A DNA stretch of 64,000 nucleotides from Carnegiea gigantea (Eukaryota > Streptophyta > Magnoliopsida > Caryophyllales > Cactaceae), in assembly GCA_029747015.1 (NCBI GenBank), contig JAKOGI010000082.1, forward strand, positions 792,501 to 856,500. Reading direction: 5' to 3'. This document shows, one piece after another, positions 1-11,700 of this stretch. A model generated the notes under the pieces. It ran no database searches and was not told the origin of the DNA. It saw nothing but the letters and a program-made list of their open reading frames with translations. The position numbers were made by a program, and so were the translations under genes. Numbering within the stretch: position 1 is the stretch's first letter; every line of letters begins with the position of its first letter.

Positions 1-1408
1 TGTTTCCAGCTTGGAGATGTTGCTCGAATCTGTCGAAATATTGGCTCTGTAAGTTTTTGTTGCCAATAATGTCACTCATTTTCTTCACCTCTTTTCTATA
101 GATGTTTCTAGTTGTTTCATCCTGAAGCAGTATTTTTAGTGAGTCTGCTACTGAGTTTCTAGTAAATGACCCATCCTCGTCATTCCTGGCTATCTCAATC
201 CCAACTTTCTTGGCCGCCATGACTCTTGCGTTTAACCCTTGATCCAATACAAATGGTAGCATGATCAGTGGCCTTCCAAACTGGAGTCCCTCTATAATAG
301 AACCCCAGCCACAGTGAGTCAAAAACGCTCCTACTGAATCATGACTAAGGATCCTGGGCTGAGGTGCCCATTTTGTCGAAACCAGACCATGGTCCCTTGT
401 TCGCTCCTTGAACCCGTCTGGGAGCTCTGCTGAACCACCTGTGGGCTTCCTCCATGCCCAGAGGAAGGGCATCTGAGATATCTCCAATCCAAGTGCCAAC
501 TCGGTGATCTGATCCTGCTGCAGTGCTACCTCTGTCCCTAGGGCTACATACACCACTGTTCCATTTCTGTGTTTATCAAGCCAATCCTTAATTGACTGCC
601 ATGTGTCATCCTCTCCTCCTTCGCCTTCATCTGGGATGGAGATTGGCAACAAACCTACAGGGATCACAGGCTTTCCATGAAGTTTCTCTAGCAGCTCCAG
701 ATATTCAGCTTCCAGCTCCATGCAGCTACGGACAGCCATCAGATCAGAGCCGTTGACTGAATGGCTGCATCGGAACATATCTGAAACTCCGGAGGAGTTC
801 TTCTGTGTAAGGCCGAGTGTCGCCTTTGCTTCATGGAGACTGAACACGATGGGGTTGGGAAAGGGGATCCACTCGAGTGGCTTTGTCAGGTTCTCGGCAT
901 TTGCCCAGGTAGTTCCTCCATCATTCATCATGTCTGACATAGGACCAAAGGCAGAAAAACTCCATGCATTGAGTATTGAAAAGAAGGCTTTTCGAATGCC
1001 AAGTCTATCAGCAATCGGGGGTACCCAGGAGGCAGAGAAGTCATATATGATCCAGTCCACCGCAGATGTAGTCTCCAAAAAAACTGACAGGGGATGCTCT
1101 AAACAGTCATAGGCCTTTTTTAGGAACTCTACCTTACCAAAGGGAACATCGGCTGTGGACTCTGCATCTGGGGGAAGGAGTAGGTCACCTTGATCATCCT
1201 TAGAGGGCAGTGGAAGGGGGATTAGGCTTATGAAGGGGGACAAGTGTTGAGGGATTTTTGGAAGGCGTTGGAGATTTCGAGGGGTCGAAATGAAGGAGAT
1301 GTGATGCCCCTTTGATGCTAAGCGTTTGGAAAGCTCAAGGAATGGTATTATGTGACCAAATGCTAGCCATGGAAACATCACCATGTGCAGCTTCTTGCCC
1401 TCCTCCAT
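1..1408 (-). CDS. UDP-glycosyltransferase, UGT91-like (putative rhamnosyltransferase type), 3' end outside window
   Basis: Open reading frame without a break from ATG at 1408 to the window edge: 469 codons, so nearly the whole of a family protein of about 460-480 aa; the stop lies beyond base 1. It starts MEEGKKLHMVMFPWLAFGH, the N-terminal acceptor-side motif with the catalytic His (H19) of family 1 glycosyltransferases. The C-terminal half carries a complete PSPG sugar-donor box at about residues 346-389: WAPQPRILSHDSVGAF, then HCGWGS, and closing D-Q (LPFVLDQ). The style of the N-terminus and the LGTEVAL.QDQ.TELALGLE stretch resemble UGT91 proteins, often annotated as UDP-rhamnose:rhamnosyltransferase. 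These cytosolic enzymes add a sugar to flavonoid or terpenoid glycosides. Sugar donor and acceptor cannot be read from sequence. No intron is seen, as is common in this family. A decayed tandem copy lies upstream at 2675-3948. Confidence 0.9.
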   Translation of the reverse strand, partial: MEEGKKLHMVMFPWLAFGHIIPFLELSKRLASKGHHISFISTPRNLQRLPKIPQHLSPFISLIPLPLPSKDDQGDLLLPPDAESTADVPFGKVEFLKKAYDCLEHPLSVFLETTSAVDWIIYDFSASWVPPIADRLGIRKAFFSILNAWSFSAFGPMSDMMNDGGTTWANAENLTKPLEWIPFPNPIVFSLHEAKATLGLTQKNSSGVSDMFRCSHSVNGSDLMAVRSCMELEAEYLELLEKLHGKPVIPVGLLPISIPDEGEGGEDDTWQSIKDWLDKHRNGTVVYVALGTEVALQQDQITELALGLEISQMPFLWAWRKPTGGSAELPDGFKERTRDHGLVSTKWAPQPRILSHDSVGAFLTHCGWGSIIEGLQFGRPLIMLPFVLDQGLNARVMAAKKVGIEIARNDEDGSFTRNSVADSLKILLQDETTRNIYRKEVKKMSDIIGNKNLQSQYFDRFEQHLQAGN

Positions 1409-1505
1409 AGCTTCCCTGAGAAAATGATTTTGAGAGAGAGAGTGGTTGGCGGAAAGTTAGAAGAGAGAGATTAGGTGTATTTTTTTCATTTCATAGATAT
1501 GCATT

Positions 1506-1525
1506 GCCTCATATATAGATATCGT
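1506..1525 (-). promoter_or_regulatory. possible TATA box of the UGT gene
   Basis: On the minus strand the stretch reads ATATCTATATATGAGG, about 105 bases upstream of the UGT start codon at 1408. Spacing is plausible for a plant TATA box with a short 5' UTR. The assignment rests on position and composition only. Confidence 0.3.
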
Positions 1526-1959
1526 CGTAAAAGACGCTAATCACCGAATCAAAATCAGGGCCACTAGTCCTGTGTACATGTGCTGTTCTGCTTGCATTAT
1601 CCTTATCCCAGATTTCTCAAAAAAGTTCTACATTGATCACACCCCCCCCCCTCCCCCCCCCAAAAAAAAAGGTTAAGCTAAAATGGGATTGGCCTGTTTC
1701 TTGCTCATGGATCAATGTGGGTCCCCTGAATCAATTGGAAAACTAGATCATCTTGTAGTCCGGTTATTTGAATCCGATTATCAAATACTGATAGGGTTTG
1801 CTTGATTCGTTTTGTTCTTTTTTTTGTGTGTGTGTAGAACTCGGTAGAGTCTACCATTTCGCGCAAAAAAATTTTACGAGCTAATTGATTCTTTTTTTCC
1901 TTCTATATCATAATACAATGTTTGCAGTCTTATTTATGTGGCTGGTGAATGGCCAAAAA

Positions 1960-2130
1960 AAAAGAAAAACAAAAAAAATTTACCCATGATGAGTATAAAA
2001 CGAGGCACCACGGACTTGTGCATTTTGAAAGGACAAGTGAAATTGATGGTGCAGAGTTACCATCTATCATTTTCAGGCCATTGATGAATTATTTAGGAGT
2101 ACTAGGATGTGTTAATTACATTTGGTTGGA
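1960..2130. repeat. upstream flank shared with 3995-4160 (copy 1)
   Basis: This stretch aligns by eye with 3995-4160, upstream of the pseudogene: gtataaaacgaggcaccac against gtacaaaacgtcgcaccat, then a shared segment ending in ttaccatctatcat against ctaccatctatgat, then gaattattta against aaattattga. Together with the two UGT copies it indicates a segmental tandem duplication of about 2.3 kb. The small open frame at 1949-2161 is probably a chance product of it. Confidence 0.55.
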
Positions 2131-2674
2131 GAAAGATGTCTGGAGGATCACCACCACATAAACGAAAAGCAGCATATTCTGTAGGCCCTTTTGGGAAAAC
2201 TACTTAAAGTGGATCAACGCTTATTGGATGTCATGTTGAAATTCATTATTATTCCATCATTGAGCATAGTAAATAAGAAAATAAAAATAAAAGAAACAAG
2301 GAAGAAAAGAAAGAATATAACACAAACATTGAAAATGGAAGACCAATCACCGTCCACCAGCACCACCTAGGACTCAGTCATAGAGAATCAGCATCACTTT
2401 AGGGTCGTGTTGCAGATGAATTGGTTAGAGTATTATCCAGTCAATCATTTTAAAACAGACAAGGAAGGAACTTGAACTTGAGGATTAATAGGTGAAATAT
2501 TGTGCAGAAAAGGTAAAACATCATAGGAATAAGTTGTTCTATTATTCATGATCACTGGGTTCTAAATATGTACCTGATAAGCTGAAATAATTGTGCTGAA
2601 ACTAATGTAATCGAATCCCATTACTTCCACCAAATTAGTGCAGCAGTTATGATTTCTTAGAAGATCATTAATTC

Positions 2675-3948
2675 CTACCTTATTTGCTTCATGCTTTGGG
2701 ATAGATATTGCTCTAATTTGTCAATATATTGGCTAATGTAAACTTTCCATTGCCGAAAATTTCACTCATTTTCTTTGCCTGTTCTTTGTACGTCTTTGCA
2801 GTTTCATCCTGAGACAGCTCTTTCAGAGACTCTGTTACTGAGCTTCTAGTGAAGGATCCATCTTCATCATTAGTCGGTATTTTCAATCCCAACTTTCTTT
2901 GCCACCAGGATCCTTGTGTTTAGATCCCAGATCAAGGATGGTATAATTAGCGGCTTTCCAAACTGAAGTCCCTCTATGACAGAGCTCCAGCCACCGTGAA
3001 TCAAGATTCAAGAACACTCCCACTGAGTCATGGCTCGGTATCCTTGGCTGAGGTGCCCACTTCCTAAAAACTAGCCCATTACCCTTGGTTCGCTCTTGAA
3101 ACCCATCTGGGAGCTCCACCAAACTACTTGCTGGTTTCCTCCATACCCAGAGGAAGGGCACCCGAGACATCTCCAACCCAAGTGCCAACTCATTGATCTG
3201 ATACTGATTTGGTGCTACCTCACTCCCAAGAGCTACATGCACCACTGACCCATTCCTCTGTCCAGCCTGCGAATGGCTGACTGCCCTGTGTCATCCTTGC
3301 TTTTTTCGCCTTCATGTTCCATGGAAACCGGCAACAAACCCACAGGGAGAGCACGCTTCCTGTAAAGTTTCTCAAGCAGCTGCACATACTCTGCTTCAAG
3401 CTTCATGTAGCTCCGTAAAGCCATCACATCACAGCCGCTGATTGAACCTACCATGCGGAACACATCAGAGACACCAGAGGCATTCTTCTTTGTATCATAA
3501 AGGGTTTGCTGCGCCTCATAGAGACGATCCACAGCAGGGTTTGGGAATGGAACCCACTTGGACTGTTCAGTCAGGTCCTCTGGCTTGACCAGGTATCACA
3601 GTCTGCTAATAAGTGTGATGCCGGACCAAGGAACGAACAAGTCCATGCATTGGTGATAAATCATCACAAGCCTCATTTAGAAACTATACCTTATCAAAGG
3701 ACGTATCCACAGTAGACTCGTGCATATGGGGGAATTTCTTCATTGCCGGGCAATGGAAGGCGGATTAGACTAATGAAAGGAGTCAAGCTTCGAAGGGTTT
3801 TCGGATGGCTTTGGAGGTTTCGAGGAGTGGAAATGAAGGAAATTCGATGGCCCTTTGAGGCTAAGCACTTTCAGAGCTCTAGGAATGATGTCATGTGACC
3901 AAAGGCTAGCCATGGGAACACCATTATGTGCAAGCTCTTATTCTCCAT
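2675..3948 (-). pseudogene. decayed tandem copy of the UGT91-like gene
   Basis: The same gene in broken form. It opens with ATG at 3948 (MENKSLHIMVFPWLAFGH), matching the N-terminus of the intact neighbour, and ends near a TAG at 2675-2677, where the frame reads SQYIDKLEQYLSQ, matching SQYFDRFEQHLQ of the intact copy. Between these it is broken several times. About 150 bases are missing around 3640-3690 compared with the intact gene: the reading jumps from the LNAW-equivalent to the FLKKAY-equivalent region. The middle survives in one frame (3233-3532) and the donor-binding half in another (2883-3245). Inside the PSPG box a 7-base duplication (aatcaag/attcaag, about 3000-3013) destroys the HCGW motif and shifts the frame. 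It cannot make a working transferase. Source by tandem duplication is inferred from orientation and shared upstream flank. Confidence 0.88.
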
Positions 3949-3994
3949 AACCCAAAAAAAAAAAACAACTAAAAAACAATATGCTTTGGATGAT

Positions 3995-4160
3995 TTTGTG
4001 AGGTATTGGGCAGGTCAGTGAAGCAGGTTGTTCATTGGGGTACAAAACGTCGCACCATGGTCTTGTGCAGAAAAGAGGGAAATTGAAGTGGTTCGTTCTG
4101 AGTGTCAGTTACCTACCATCTATGATTTTTAACGTTATAGCTCTTTAAATTATTGAATCT
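3995..4160. repeat. upstream flank shared with 1960-2130 (copy 2)
   Basis: Partner of the flank at 1960-2130, in the same relative position upstream of the pseudogene start at 3948. Just beyond, at about 4205-4300, a stretch (aggggaccaggcttatcaag) resembles the complement of the UGT N-terminal region near 1215-1245 and may be a relic of a third copy; that last point is weak. Confidence 0.5.
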
Positions 4161-4299
4161 AACCATGGCTTCTGTTCAGGCTGCTCTGGACTTCAGTTGA
4201 TAGGTTTGAATGGTGAGGCAAAGGGGAGGGGACCAGGCTTATCAAGGGACCCAAATCCTATCCGATAAGCGTTGGAGGCTACATGCTTGGATACTTCAA

Positions 4300-5441
4300 G
4301 GTCACCTTGGCTCGTGCATTTCAAAGAGTTTGTTGAAGCCTAGATAATGTTGCGTTAAATGTAACAACTTTGTAATGCAAACAAGTTTGTAATTGTGTTT
4401 TTATTATCTTGTTTGATCGTAAAGAAGTGTTGCAAATACCTTGTAATTATGATTAGCACAAACTATGTAATCATAATTGTGTTACGAAATTGATTGTATT
4501 ATATTATATTCAACCAAACATAACAATACGGTCGTATATTTGATTGTTTATGTTAGATTGGTCAAAGGCATCTCGTTTTTGGTAGTATGGTACAAATGAG
4601 CCTTAGTTCTCTTTAATCGCGTTTGTCTGGGTTTCTCCTGAGGATCTTATTGAGAACAGGTAGTATTTTATCCTGGTCGTTGGCTTTGGTAGTTATTTTT
4701 TCGTTCGAATGCTTTTGTTGTGACTTTAGCACTTTACGTGGCTTATCAATAATCGGGGGGGAAAAAAATTACAGTTTGAACATTTTTATTAAGATTGTTA
4801 GTTAAAAAAAATTAGAGAATTACATTCTAATAAAAATATTTTGTAAAACACATATGATGTTAATTAGTCTTATATTACGAACCAATATAGTTTGTAAGAA
4901 GTTAATAGTCAAAGTTTATCAACTTGAACATTATTTTTGGAACAGAGGGACAATTTTATTAAGGGGATGGCTGTTGGCACGATGTTGCTCGTCGTAGTAA
5001 GCCATCAATTTGGGACAGAGGACTACACCGCTGGTGGTGACACCACTGGTTGCCGGAGCCGACGAGCGGGCTTCCCACTTTGTTGGGCATATGTGAAGCA
5101 AGAACTAAGAACAGTATAGGCTATTAGGCTTATCCTCCCCCCCCCCCCCCCAAAAAAAAAAAAGAAGAGAGAGAGAGAGAGAGAGCATAGGCTTAATGAG
5201 CAGAAACACTATAAAGTATAAACAACACGTATGGGTCATGGGAAACAAAGGGGCCCAAGTAACAACCGGACAGACTCCATAGTTGTAGTAAGTATAACTG
5301 TCAAAAAAACATTTTCATATTTTCTTTGAAAATTTCAATAATATTTCGTTATTTTATATAAATATTTTGAATTTTCTGATAATCTCATTGCCTTGCCTCA
5401 CCTCAATAGAAGATGATAAAGGACATTATCATATATCATAT

Positions 5442-5502
<61 letters not shown>

Positions 5503-8500
5503 GTTGGATTAAATTCATGTAAGACCGACACATAAAATGCCGCATATGATATCATCTAGGGTGTCACTTGGGATAAGAATGTCGTTTAGGATAGCAACAT
5601 AAAAGAATTTTATTATGTAATTAAGATGGATGTAGGTTATCAATGCAATTTTAACTCAATTTAATGTTAACTTTTCTCATATGTTATGACTAATCAGTTA
5701 TTGAATTTTATCTTAAAAAACTTAAATATAGACCAAAGAAATGATTTAGATGTTACCTAAAAAAAAATTGAAGCATGTTAGACATTATTCCTCAGGTAAG
5801 TCTATATTGGACATATAAATCTAAATATATTTATTTTTATATATTATTTTGGAGTGAATATATCATGATTTGACACTTAAATTAATACTGATTGGACTGA
5901 TTATTTCGCTTACAGTAAAGCTTGATTACTTAAGTATGTCACATAATTAGATTTGGATAATATGAAATACAGTAGGACCTTAATGTGATTATGAGTTTCG
6001 CTTACGACTGCTTTTAGTTGGTACAATATTTAGTTTTTTTTTCACATTTATAATTTACATTCATGATATTAAAAAAAAATATTTCAGTAATTTATTCCAT
6101 TTATATTTCACTTGAAATTATATTTTGCACTCAAAAGTCACACAATATAATTAGTTCTTTTAGTAAATATAAATTTAAATTTAATAGGCAAATTAATATA
6201 TAAGAACAGTTTATCTACATTCCCACAATAGACCATAATTGAGTTAATAAATTAGTAGTACTTCCTCCCAAAAAAAGTTAAAAGTTTTTCTAAATTCAAA
6301 TTGTACTAAAATTTTTTCATTTGTTACTAATCTCCTTTTCATCTTTTTATAATTTTTTCATTTTTCTTTGTTTTTTTATAAATAGCTATACACCAAAGAG
6401 ATAAAATTAAGGTCAAAAACTTATCTATCTTTTTGTTACTACTGTCAAAAATTTATCCATGCTTTGTTGATCATGAGAATAATTAATCAAATTTTATCTT
6501 TATTCAAATCATGAGTTAAATAGTAGGATGGACCATCATCACTATTAAATAATATTAAAGGTGCCATTCAACTATTAAAATAATCTGCAATAGACATATG
6601 AAGTAGGTGCGTACGTAATTAATCCAATGAAACCAACAGGAACTCTAAGGAAAAAACGCACCTTTTGTGATGGTTATCAGTTTTAATTGGCATATATGAC
6701 CCTACGAAATTTGACCTTTGGTCTCACATATGCTAACTACTCTTTTGCTAATTTATTATTCTTGGTAAATTACCTTATTATTTCATTTGAATGTTCATAT
6801 TTAATATTATATAACCTTTGCTAAATTGCCTCATTAGTCCATTTTAATGTTCACCTTTAATTATTATATTATTTATTAGTTTTGAAATTCATTACCTAAT
6901 TATCTGGACAACTACTCATTTTACTATAGAGTTTATTTTAATTTACAATTCCTTAAATAGGGACTGAATTTTGTAGTATCTTCTCTAAGTTTGTATTGTC
7001 ATTTGATCAAAAAGAAAATTTGTATTCCCATATAACTCTTAGTTGTAGAATGATACAAAAATGAGTCATAACAAGCATTGATTGGTTAAATGGAAGAATC
7101 TTATTCTTTTCTCGATCAATATCAGAATAAAGGTTATAATCCCTAGAATTATTTGCACTTATCTAAGACAAAGTGGTCATTCGTATTAAAAAGAAAGCAA
7201 TTTTCTATTTATGTTTGCTATGCAATGACTATAAATAAAAGTTAAGAACAATCACTGAAATGCGTATGAGTTTACCTTCTAAAATCGGTATTAAATCATG
7301 GACAACTGAATTGCAGCATCACGGGGGACTTCACTAGAGGGTTTGAAGTTTATCATTAAACATGACAATGAATAATATGAACAATACATAAGAAACATTG
7401 TCTATAAAGAAGTGTTCAATAACTTACCAATGGTATGTATGCACTCAAAATAACTTCACTAGTACAAATTACACAAAAAAATAAATTAATTAACAATGTA
7501 CATCTTTTAGTGTCAGTAAAGTCCTACAAAATGTTAATTCTAATTATGTAAAAACCATGACATATTATGATTCTTAGAATTAAATATGATCATAGATTAA
7601 ATAATAACAATTAATAAATTTCTCCAATATTGTGCTAGCAACTCCAGGCAGATGAAATATACAATAAGTTCACAATTGAAACACTTCTCTGTAAGTAAGC
7701 ATAAATCAGTACAAGATATTATCTTATTTTTTTACTAAATGTGTAAGCATGTAAAAAATTATTAGATATATTTAACAACACATTGTTGATGACAAGTAAT
7801 TAGAAACAAATGAAAAATCAAAACCTAACTTAATATAATATATATTACTTTGCAGGTTATTTAATATGAGAATGAAAGTTGGCGACTAATAGACATCGAA
7901 GACGACAAATTTGATGTGTTATCAAACATTTTATATTAGAACTACTTTTCACATATTACATTTCACATTATCATATGATGCATTTTTAACAATAAAGTCT
8001 AAGTTTAAGAAATACAATATTAAATTACTGAAAATACTGTGGTTTTCCTTTGCTCCTTTGCTCCCACATCAATATGGTTATTTCATAAGATCATTTTAAA
8101 GTCAAAAAAAATCACATAGCGTCAAATCACATAATATCTTTAAAAAAATTGCTTGACTAACCGGATTAAAAAGATAAACTACACGTCAAAAATTTGAGTA
8201 CATATAATTAAGGTAATTTCACATGAAATAAATTCAGCAAAAAGTTGCTACCATTAACTTCATAGAACTCAGTATGGCATAGTACCAACAACAACATATT
8301 TAACAAAATACTAATACTTATCAGCCGAAAAATAATAGCCATCGTGCAATTCATGGATAAAAAACTAGTTAGTCTTAATATAAATAAATTCAGAGTATTA
8401 AAGGTGAAAGTTTGGTAACTCAAGTTGTGTACAATTGGGAAATACAGTTACTTGAATAGTTGCATCACTCAACTGAAAGGATTCGATATATTTGAAAATG

Positions 8501-8650
8501 TGATTGTATGAAAACATGTAAAATAACCAATGTTACGTGTTATTTTCACCAGAACACAAAGAATGCAAAAAATTACTAAACTTGTTTTTTTACACAGACA
8601 CCAACAGTAGAGAAACAACAATGCTAGTCCAAAGTCAAAAGTCAAACGCC
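4300..8650. other. AT-rich intergenic spacer without recognisable gene
   Basis: I see no exon, domain or RNA gene here. It holds a compound C-run/A-run followed by (GA)n at 5137-5186, a (TA)n microsatellite at 5446-5498, and many short A/T runs. Short open frames present (for example 4623-4805, 7911-8099, 8208-8423) have no domain or codon pattern and are taken as chance. Confidence 0.6.
5446..5498. repeat. (TA)n microsatellite
   Basis: An uninterrupted alternation of A and T of about 53 bases, preceded by tatcatatatcatatcatca. It is a typical highly mutable plant microsatellite. Confidence 0.95.
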
Positions 8651-8747
8651 TGGTGTTTAGGAGTATTTTCCACGGCGGGGTGACTCTCTCTCTTTCTCTC
8701 CCACTCGAGCCGTCCCACTCACTGAAACATCTCCGCAGGCAGAGAGG

Positions 8748-11700
8748 ATGTCTCAGTCTCAGTCTCACTCTCAAACCAAGAATCCAAAACCGGGTCGACC
8801 CGGAAAACCCAGCCAACTCCAAACCCAAAGGGCGATCAATCTTACCGTATCGGAGGGTCAGGCATCATTCCGCCTTCTATGCAGCGTCCACGCTGCCGGT
8901 GGCGTCATCGGCCACTCCGGAACCGTCGTCAAGCGTCTAGAGAGAGAAACCTCCGCCAGGATCCACGTCGAGGACGCCGTCTCCGCCGCCTGCTTGGAGC
9001 GAGTCATCCACGTCATCGCGTCGCAACACATTGATCGGACCCTCCGACTTGACGACGGCGAGGTGTTTGAGGTCTCCGCCGTTCAGGATGCGCTGATTAG
9101 GGTTTTCGAGAGGATGCTGGAAGTTTCGGAGGATGGGGACGGCGGGGTTGGGGTGGTCCGATGTCGGTTGTTGCTGGCGGCTGGCATGGCGGGGGCTGTG
9201 ATTGGGGAGGGAGGCAAGAGGATCAACAAAATTATGAAAGAGACTTCCGCGCATATCAAGGTTTTTTCGGCAGGATCACTTCCGCCGTGCGCCGCCGTGT
9301 CGGATGAGCTGCTTCAGGTAAATTAAATCTTCCATGGCAGTTGTGCTCACTAGCTTCGTTGATTTGATAAAATGTCTGTTTTGTTTGCAGAGACTGAAAA
9401 TGACTATATTGTTCTAGTCTAGCTAATAAGTTCAAAAACACGTTCATAATAACTTAAGAATTAAGTTCAATAAATAAGTTTGGTAATAAGGTCATTATAA
9501 GTTCTACCATACTATAATGGTCGAGTTCTACTTCTGAGTATCCAAAATTATCCACCAGGCCATTTGTGGCTTAATTCATGGAAATACTTGCTTCACGCCA
9601 TCTAATAACTATTATCCACCAGGCCATTTGTGGCTTAATTCATGGAAATACTTGCTTCACGCCATCTAATAACTATTAAAAGGGTAGTTCTTTCAATAGC
9701 GAACAGTCTGTTTGGTAGAGAAAGTAGGAATGGTAACTCAACGTGGTAATGTGGTGAAGTGCAGTCTATATTACGATTATTACATTGCTCTCATTATGAT
9801 GGGAAGATTTGGGTATAATTGTAATACATAGAGTGCATAAGAAGAAAAATTGGCGGTCTGCTTCAGCAATCAGTGTTCATGCGATTATGTGATCTAGATG
9901 AAGGAATCAACGTGAGAGTGGAGGCAAAGAAAATGAGCTTGAAGTGCTTGTTTTGATAGCAATGGGAGGAGGGAAAGGATAGTTTTGAAGGCGTCAACTT
10001 GCTTGTAGTATGAGAAAGACATCTATTTCTGGGAAGTTTAGGCAGATGTTCAGCTTAAATAGAGTGCAGGATCATCCAGGGAAAGTGTTGGATTTGCTGA
10101 GATCGTTGCCAGTACTGTGCTTTGTTCTCGAGACATTGAGTATGAAAGTGGGTGTTGTCCCACATTGGTGAAATGAAAGAATATAAAAGTGGGTGTTGTC
10201 CCACATTGATAAAATTAAAGGTTTTGAACATGTATATAAGCTTGTGAGTTATTTCACCCATTACCAATTAGTTTTGGGTTGGAACCTCATTTGAGTTTAT
10301 ATGCATGACTCTTTGTTTAAAAGCTAAGCCCAATTGATATATAAATCAGAGCAGGTTGCTCGATCTTGATTTGCCACCTTCCTTGTTTGATTAAAATTGT
10401 GTGATTTAATAGAGACTGCAATATTGGCACACCTTTAATCTATGTTAGATCACATGATCATCAGAAAATGACCTGTCACCTCTATTTCTTCTTGTATTGT
10501 GATGGTGTTGTGGCAATTGGCTTGGGAACAATGATGAGGAATCCTGTTTCCCATGAACGTTCCATCCAAAAAGGGGTTGATGTTACCCATTCTGTGTTCT
10601 GAACTATCCCTTCAAACTGTTAGTATGTAGAGAGAGGTATGTTATCTTCCAGATTAATCACCTTTGTTGTGTATGATCCATGTCGTAGATTACTGGTGGC
10701 AGTCAAGCTGTGAAGAAGGCATTGCTTTTGGTTTCACAGTACCTCCAAAAGGTTAAACCACAAGTTGCAGGGACTTCCTCAACGGTTTTGCATCCTAACA
10801 TGGCCACGAACATTGCTGGAATTAATGCTGAAGCAGTTAGAGGGGTTGCAAGAGAAGTGGTTTTCAGACTTATGTGTCCATGTGATGCAGCTGGTGCTGT
10901 GCTTGGTTGGAAAGGGAGAAAGGTTAAGGCATTAGAGAATGAAACAGGAGCTTGTATATACTTTTCTGTCCCTGAGGCTGGCTGCAATGAACGTGTCATC
11001 ACTGTTTCTGCTTTTGAGGTAACTTCTGATCCTTAAAAAGTGTTTCTGGACCTTCTTTAATGCTTGTTAATGTTGTTTGTTTCTGGGTTTTAGAGCCAGG
11101 AATCAGACTACTCGGCTGCACAAAATGCTGTTCTTCGTGTTTTCAATGAATTCACGTCATCAGTGGGGTGCGGAACTGTAACTGCTAGACTGCTGATCCA
11201 CCCAAATCAAGCTGGTTGGTTGAATGTTGGAGAATCATCAGTCATTTCTTCTATAGAAAAAGCCACTGATGCCAAATTACAAATATTGGAAGGGAATTGT
11301 GTCCCTGGTGCCACGACAAACGAGAGAATCATTCAGGTTTACAGGACTTACTAATTGCTAATATGAGCTGTAATTCTTTTTGATATGCAAAGTTCATTTG
11401 ACGTGGCTGCGATGATCTCTTGAATGAATGGTGAACTCTACTGTTAGTCATTTCAATTGTTATCTATTAGGATGGCGTCATACTATTATGTTCTACTGGT
11501 TCAGTTATTCGGTAACTGTACTGCATAGTGTGAGTAACACTCTTAAGGCTTTGTTGGGCTCTATAAAGTAACTACCTTTCTTTTTCTATACATCCATTTT
11601 GGTTAGGCTCTCATGAAATTTAAAAATCCATCATCCTCTACTCTAGTCATGCTAAGAGTGTCCTCTTACTTGCTTGAACTCCTTTCCCATTGTGATTGAA

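Noticed and set aside
720..1112. Open frame on the plus strand, 130 aa
   Set aside because: Lies wholly inside the UGT gene read on the other strand; no domain of its own.
8653..8940. Open frame starting MFRSIFHGG upstream of the KH gene
   Set aside because: Overlaps KH exon 1 in another frame; the KH frame carries the conserved domain.
8937..9254. Minus-strand frame over KH exon 1
   Set aside because: GC-rich exon shadow on the opposite strand.
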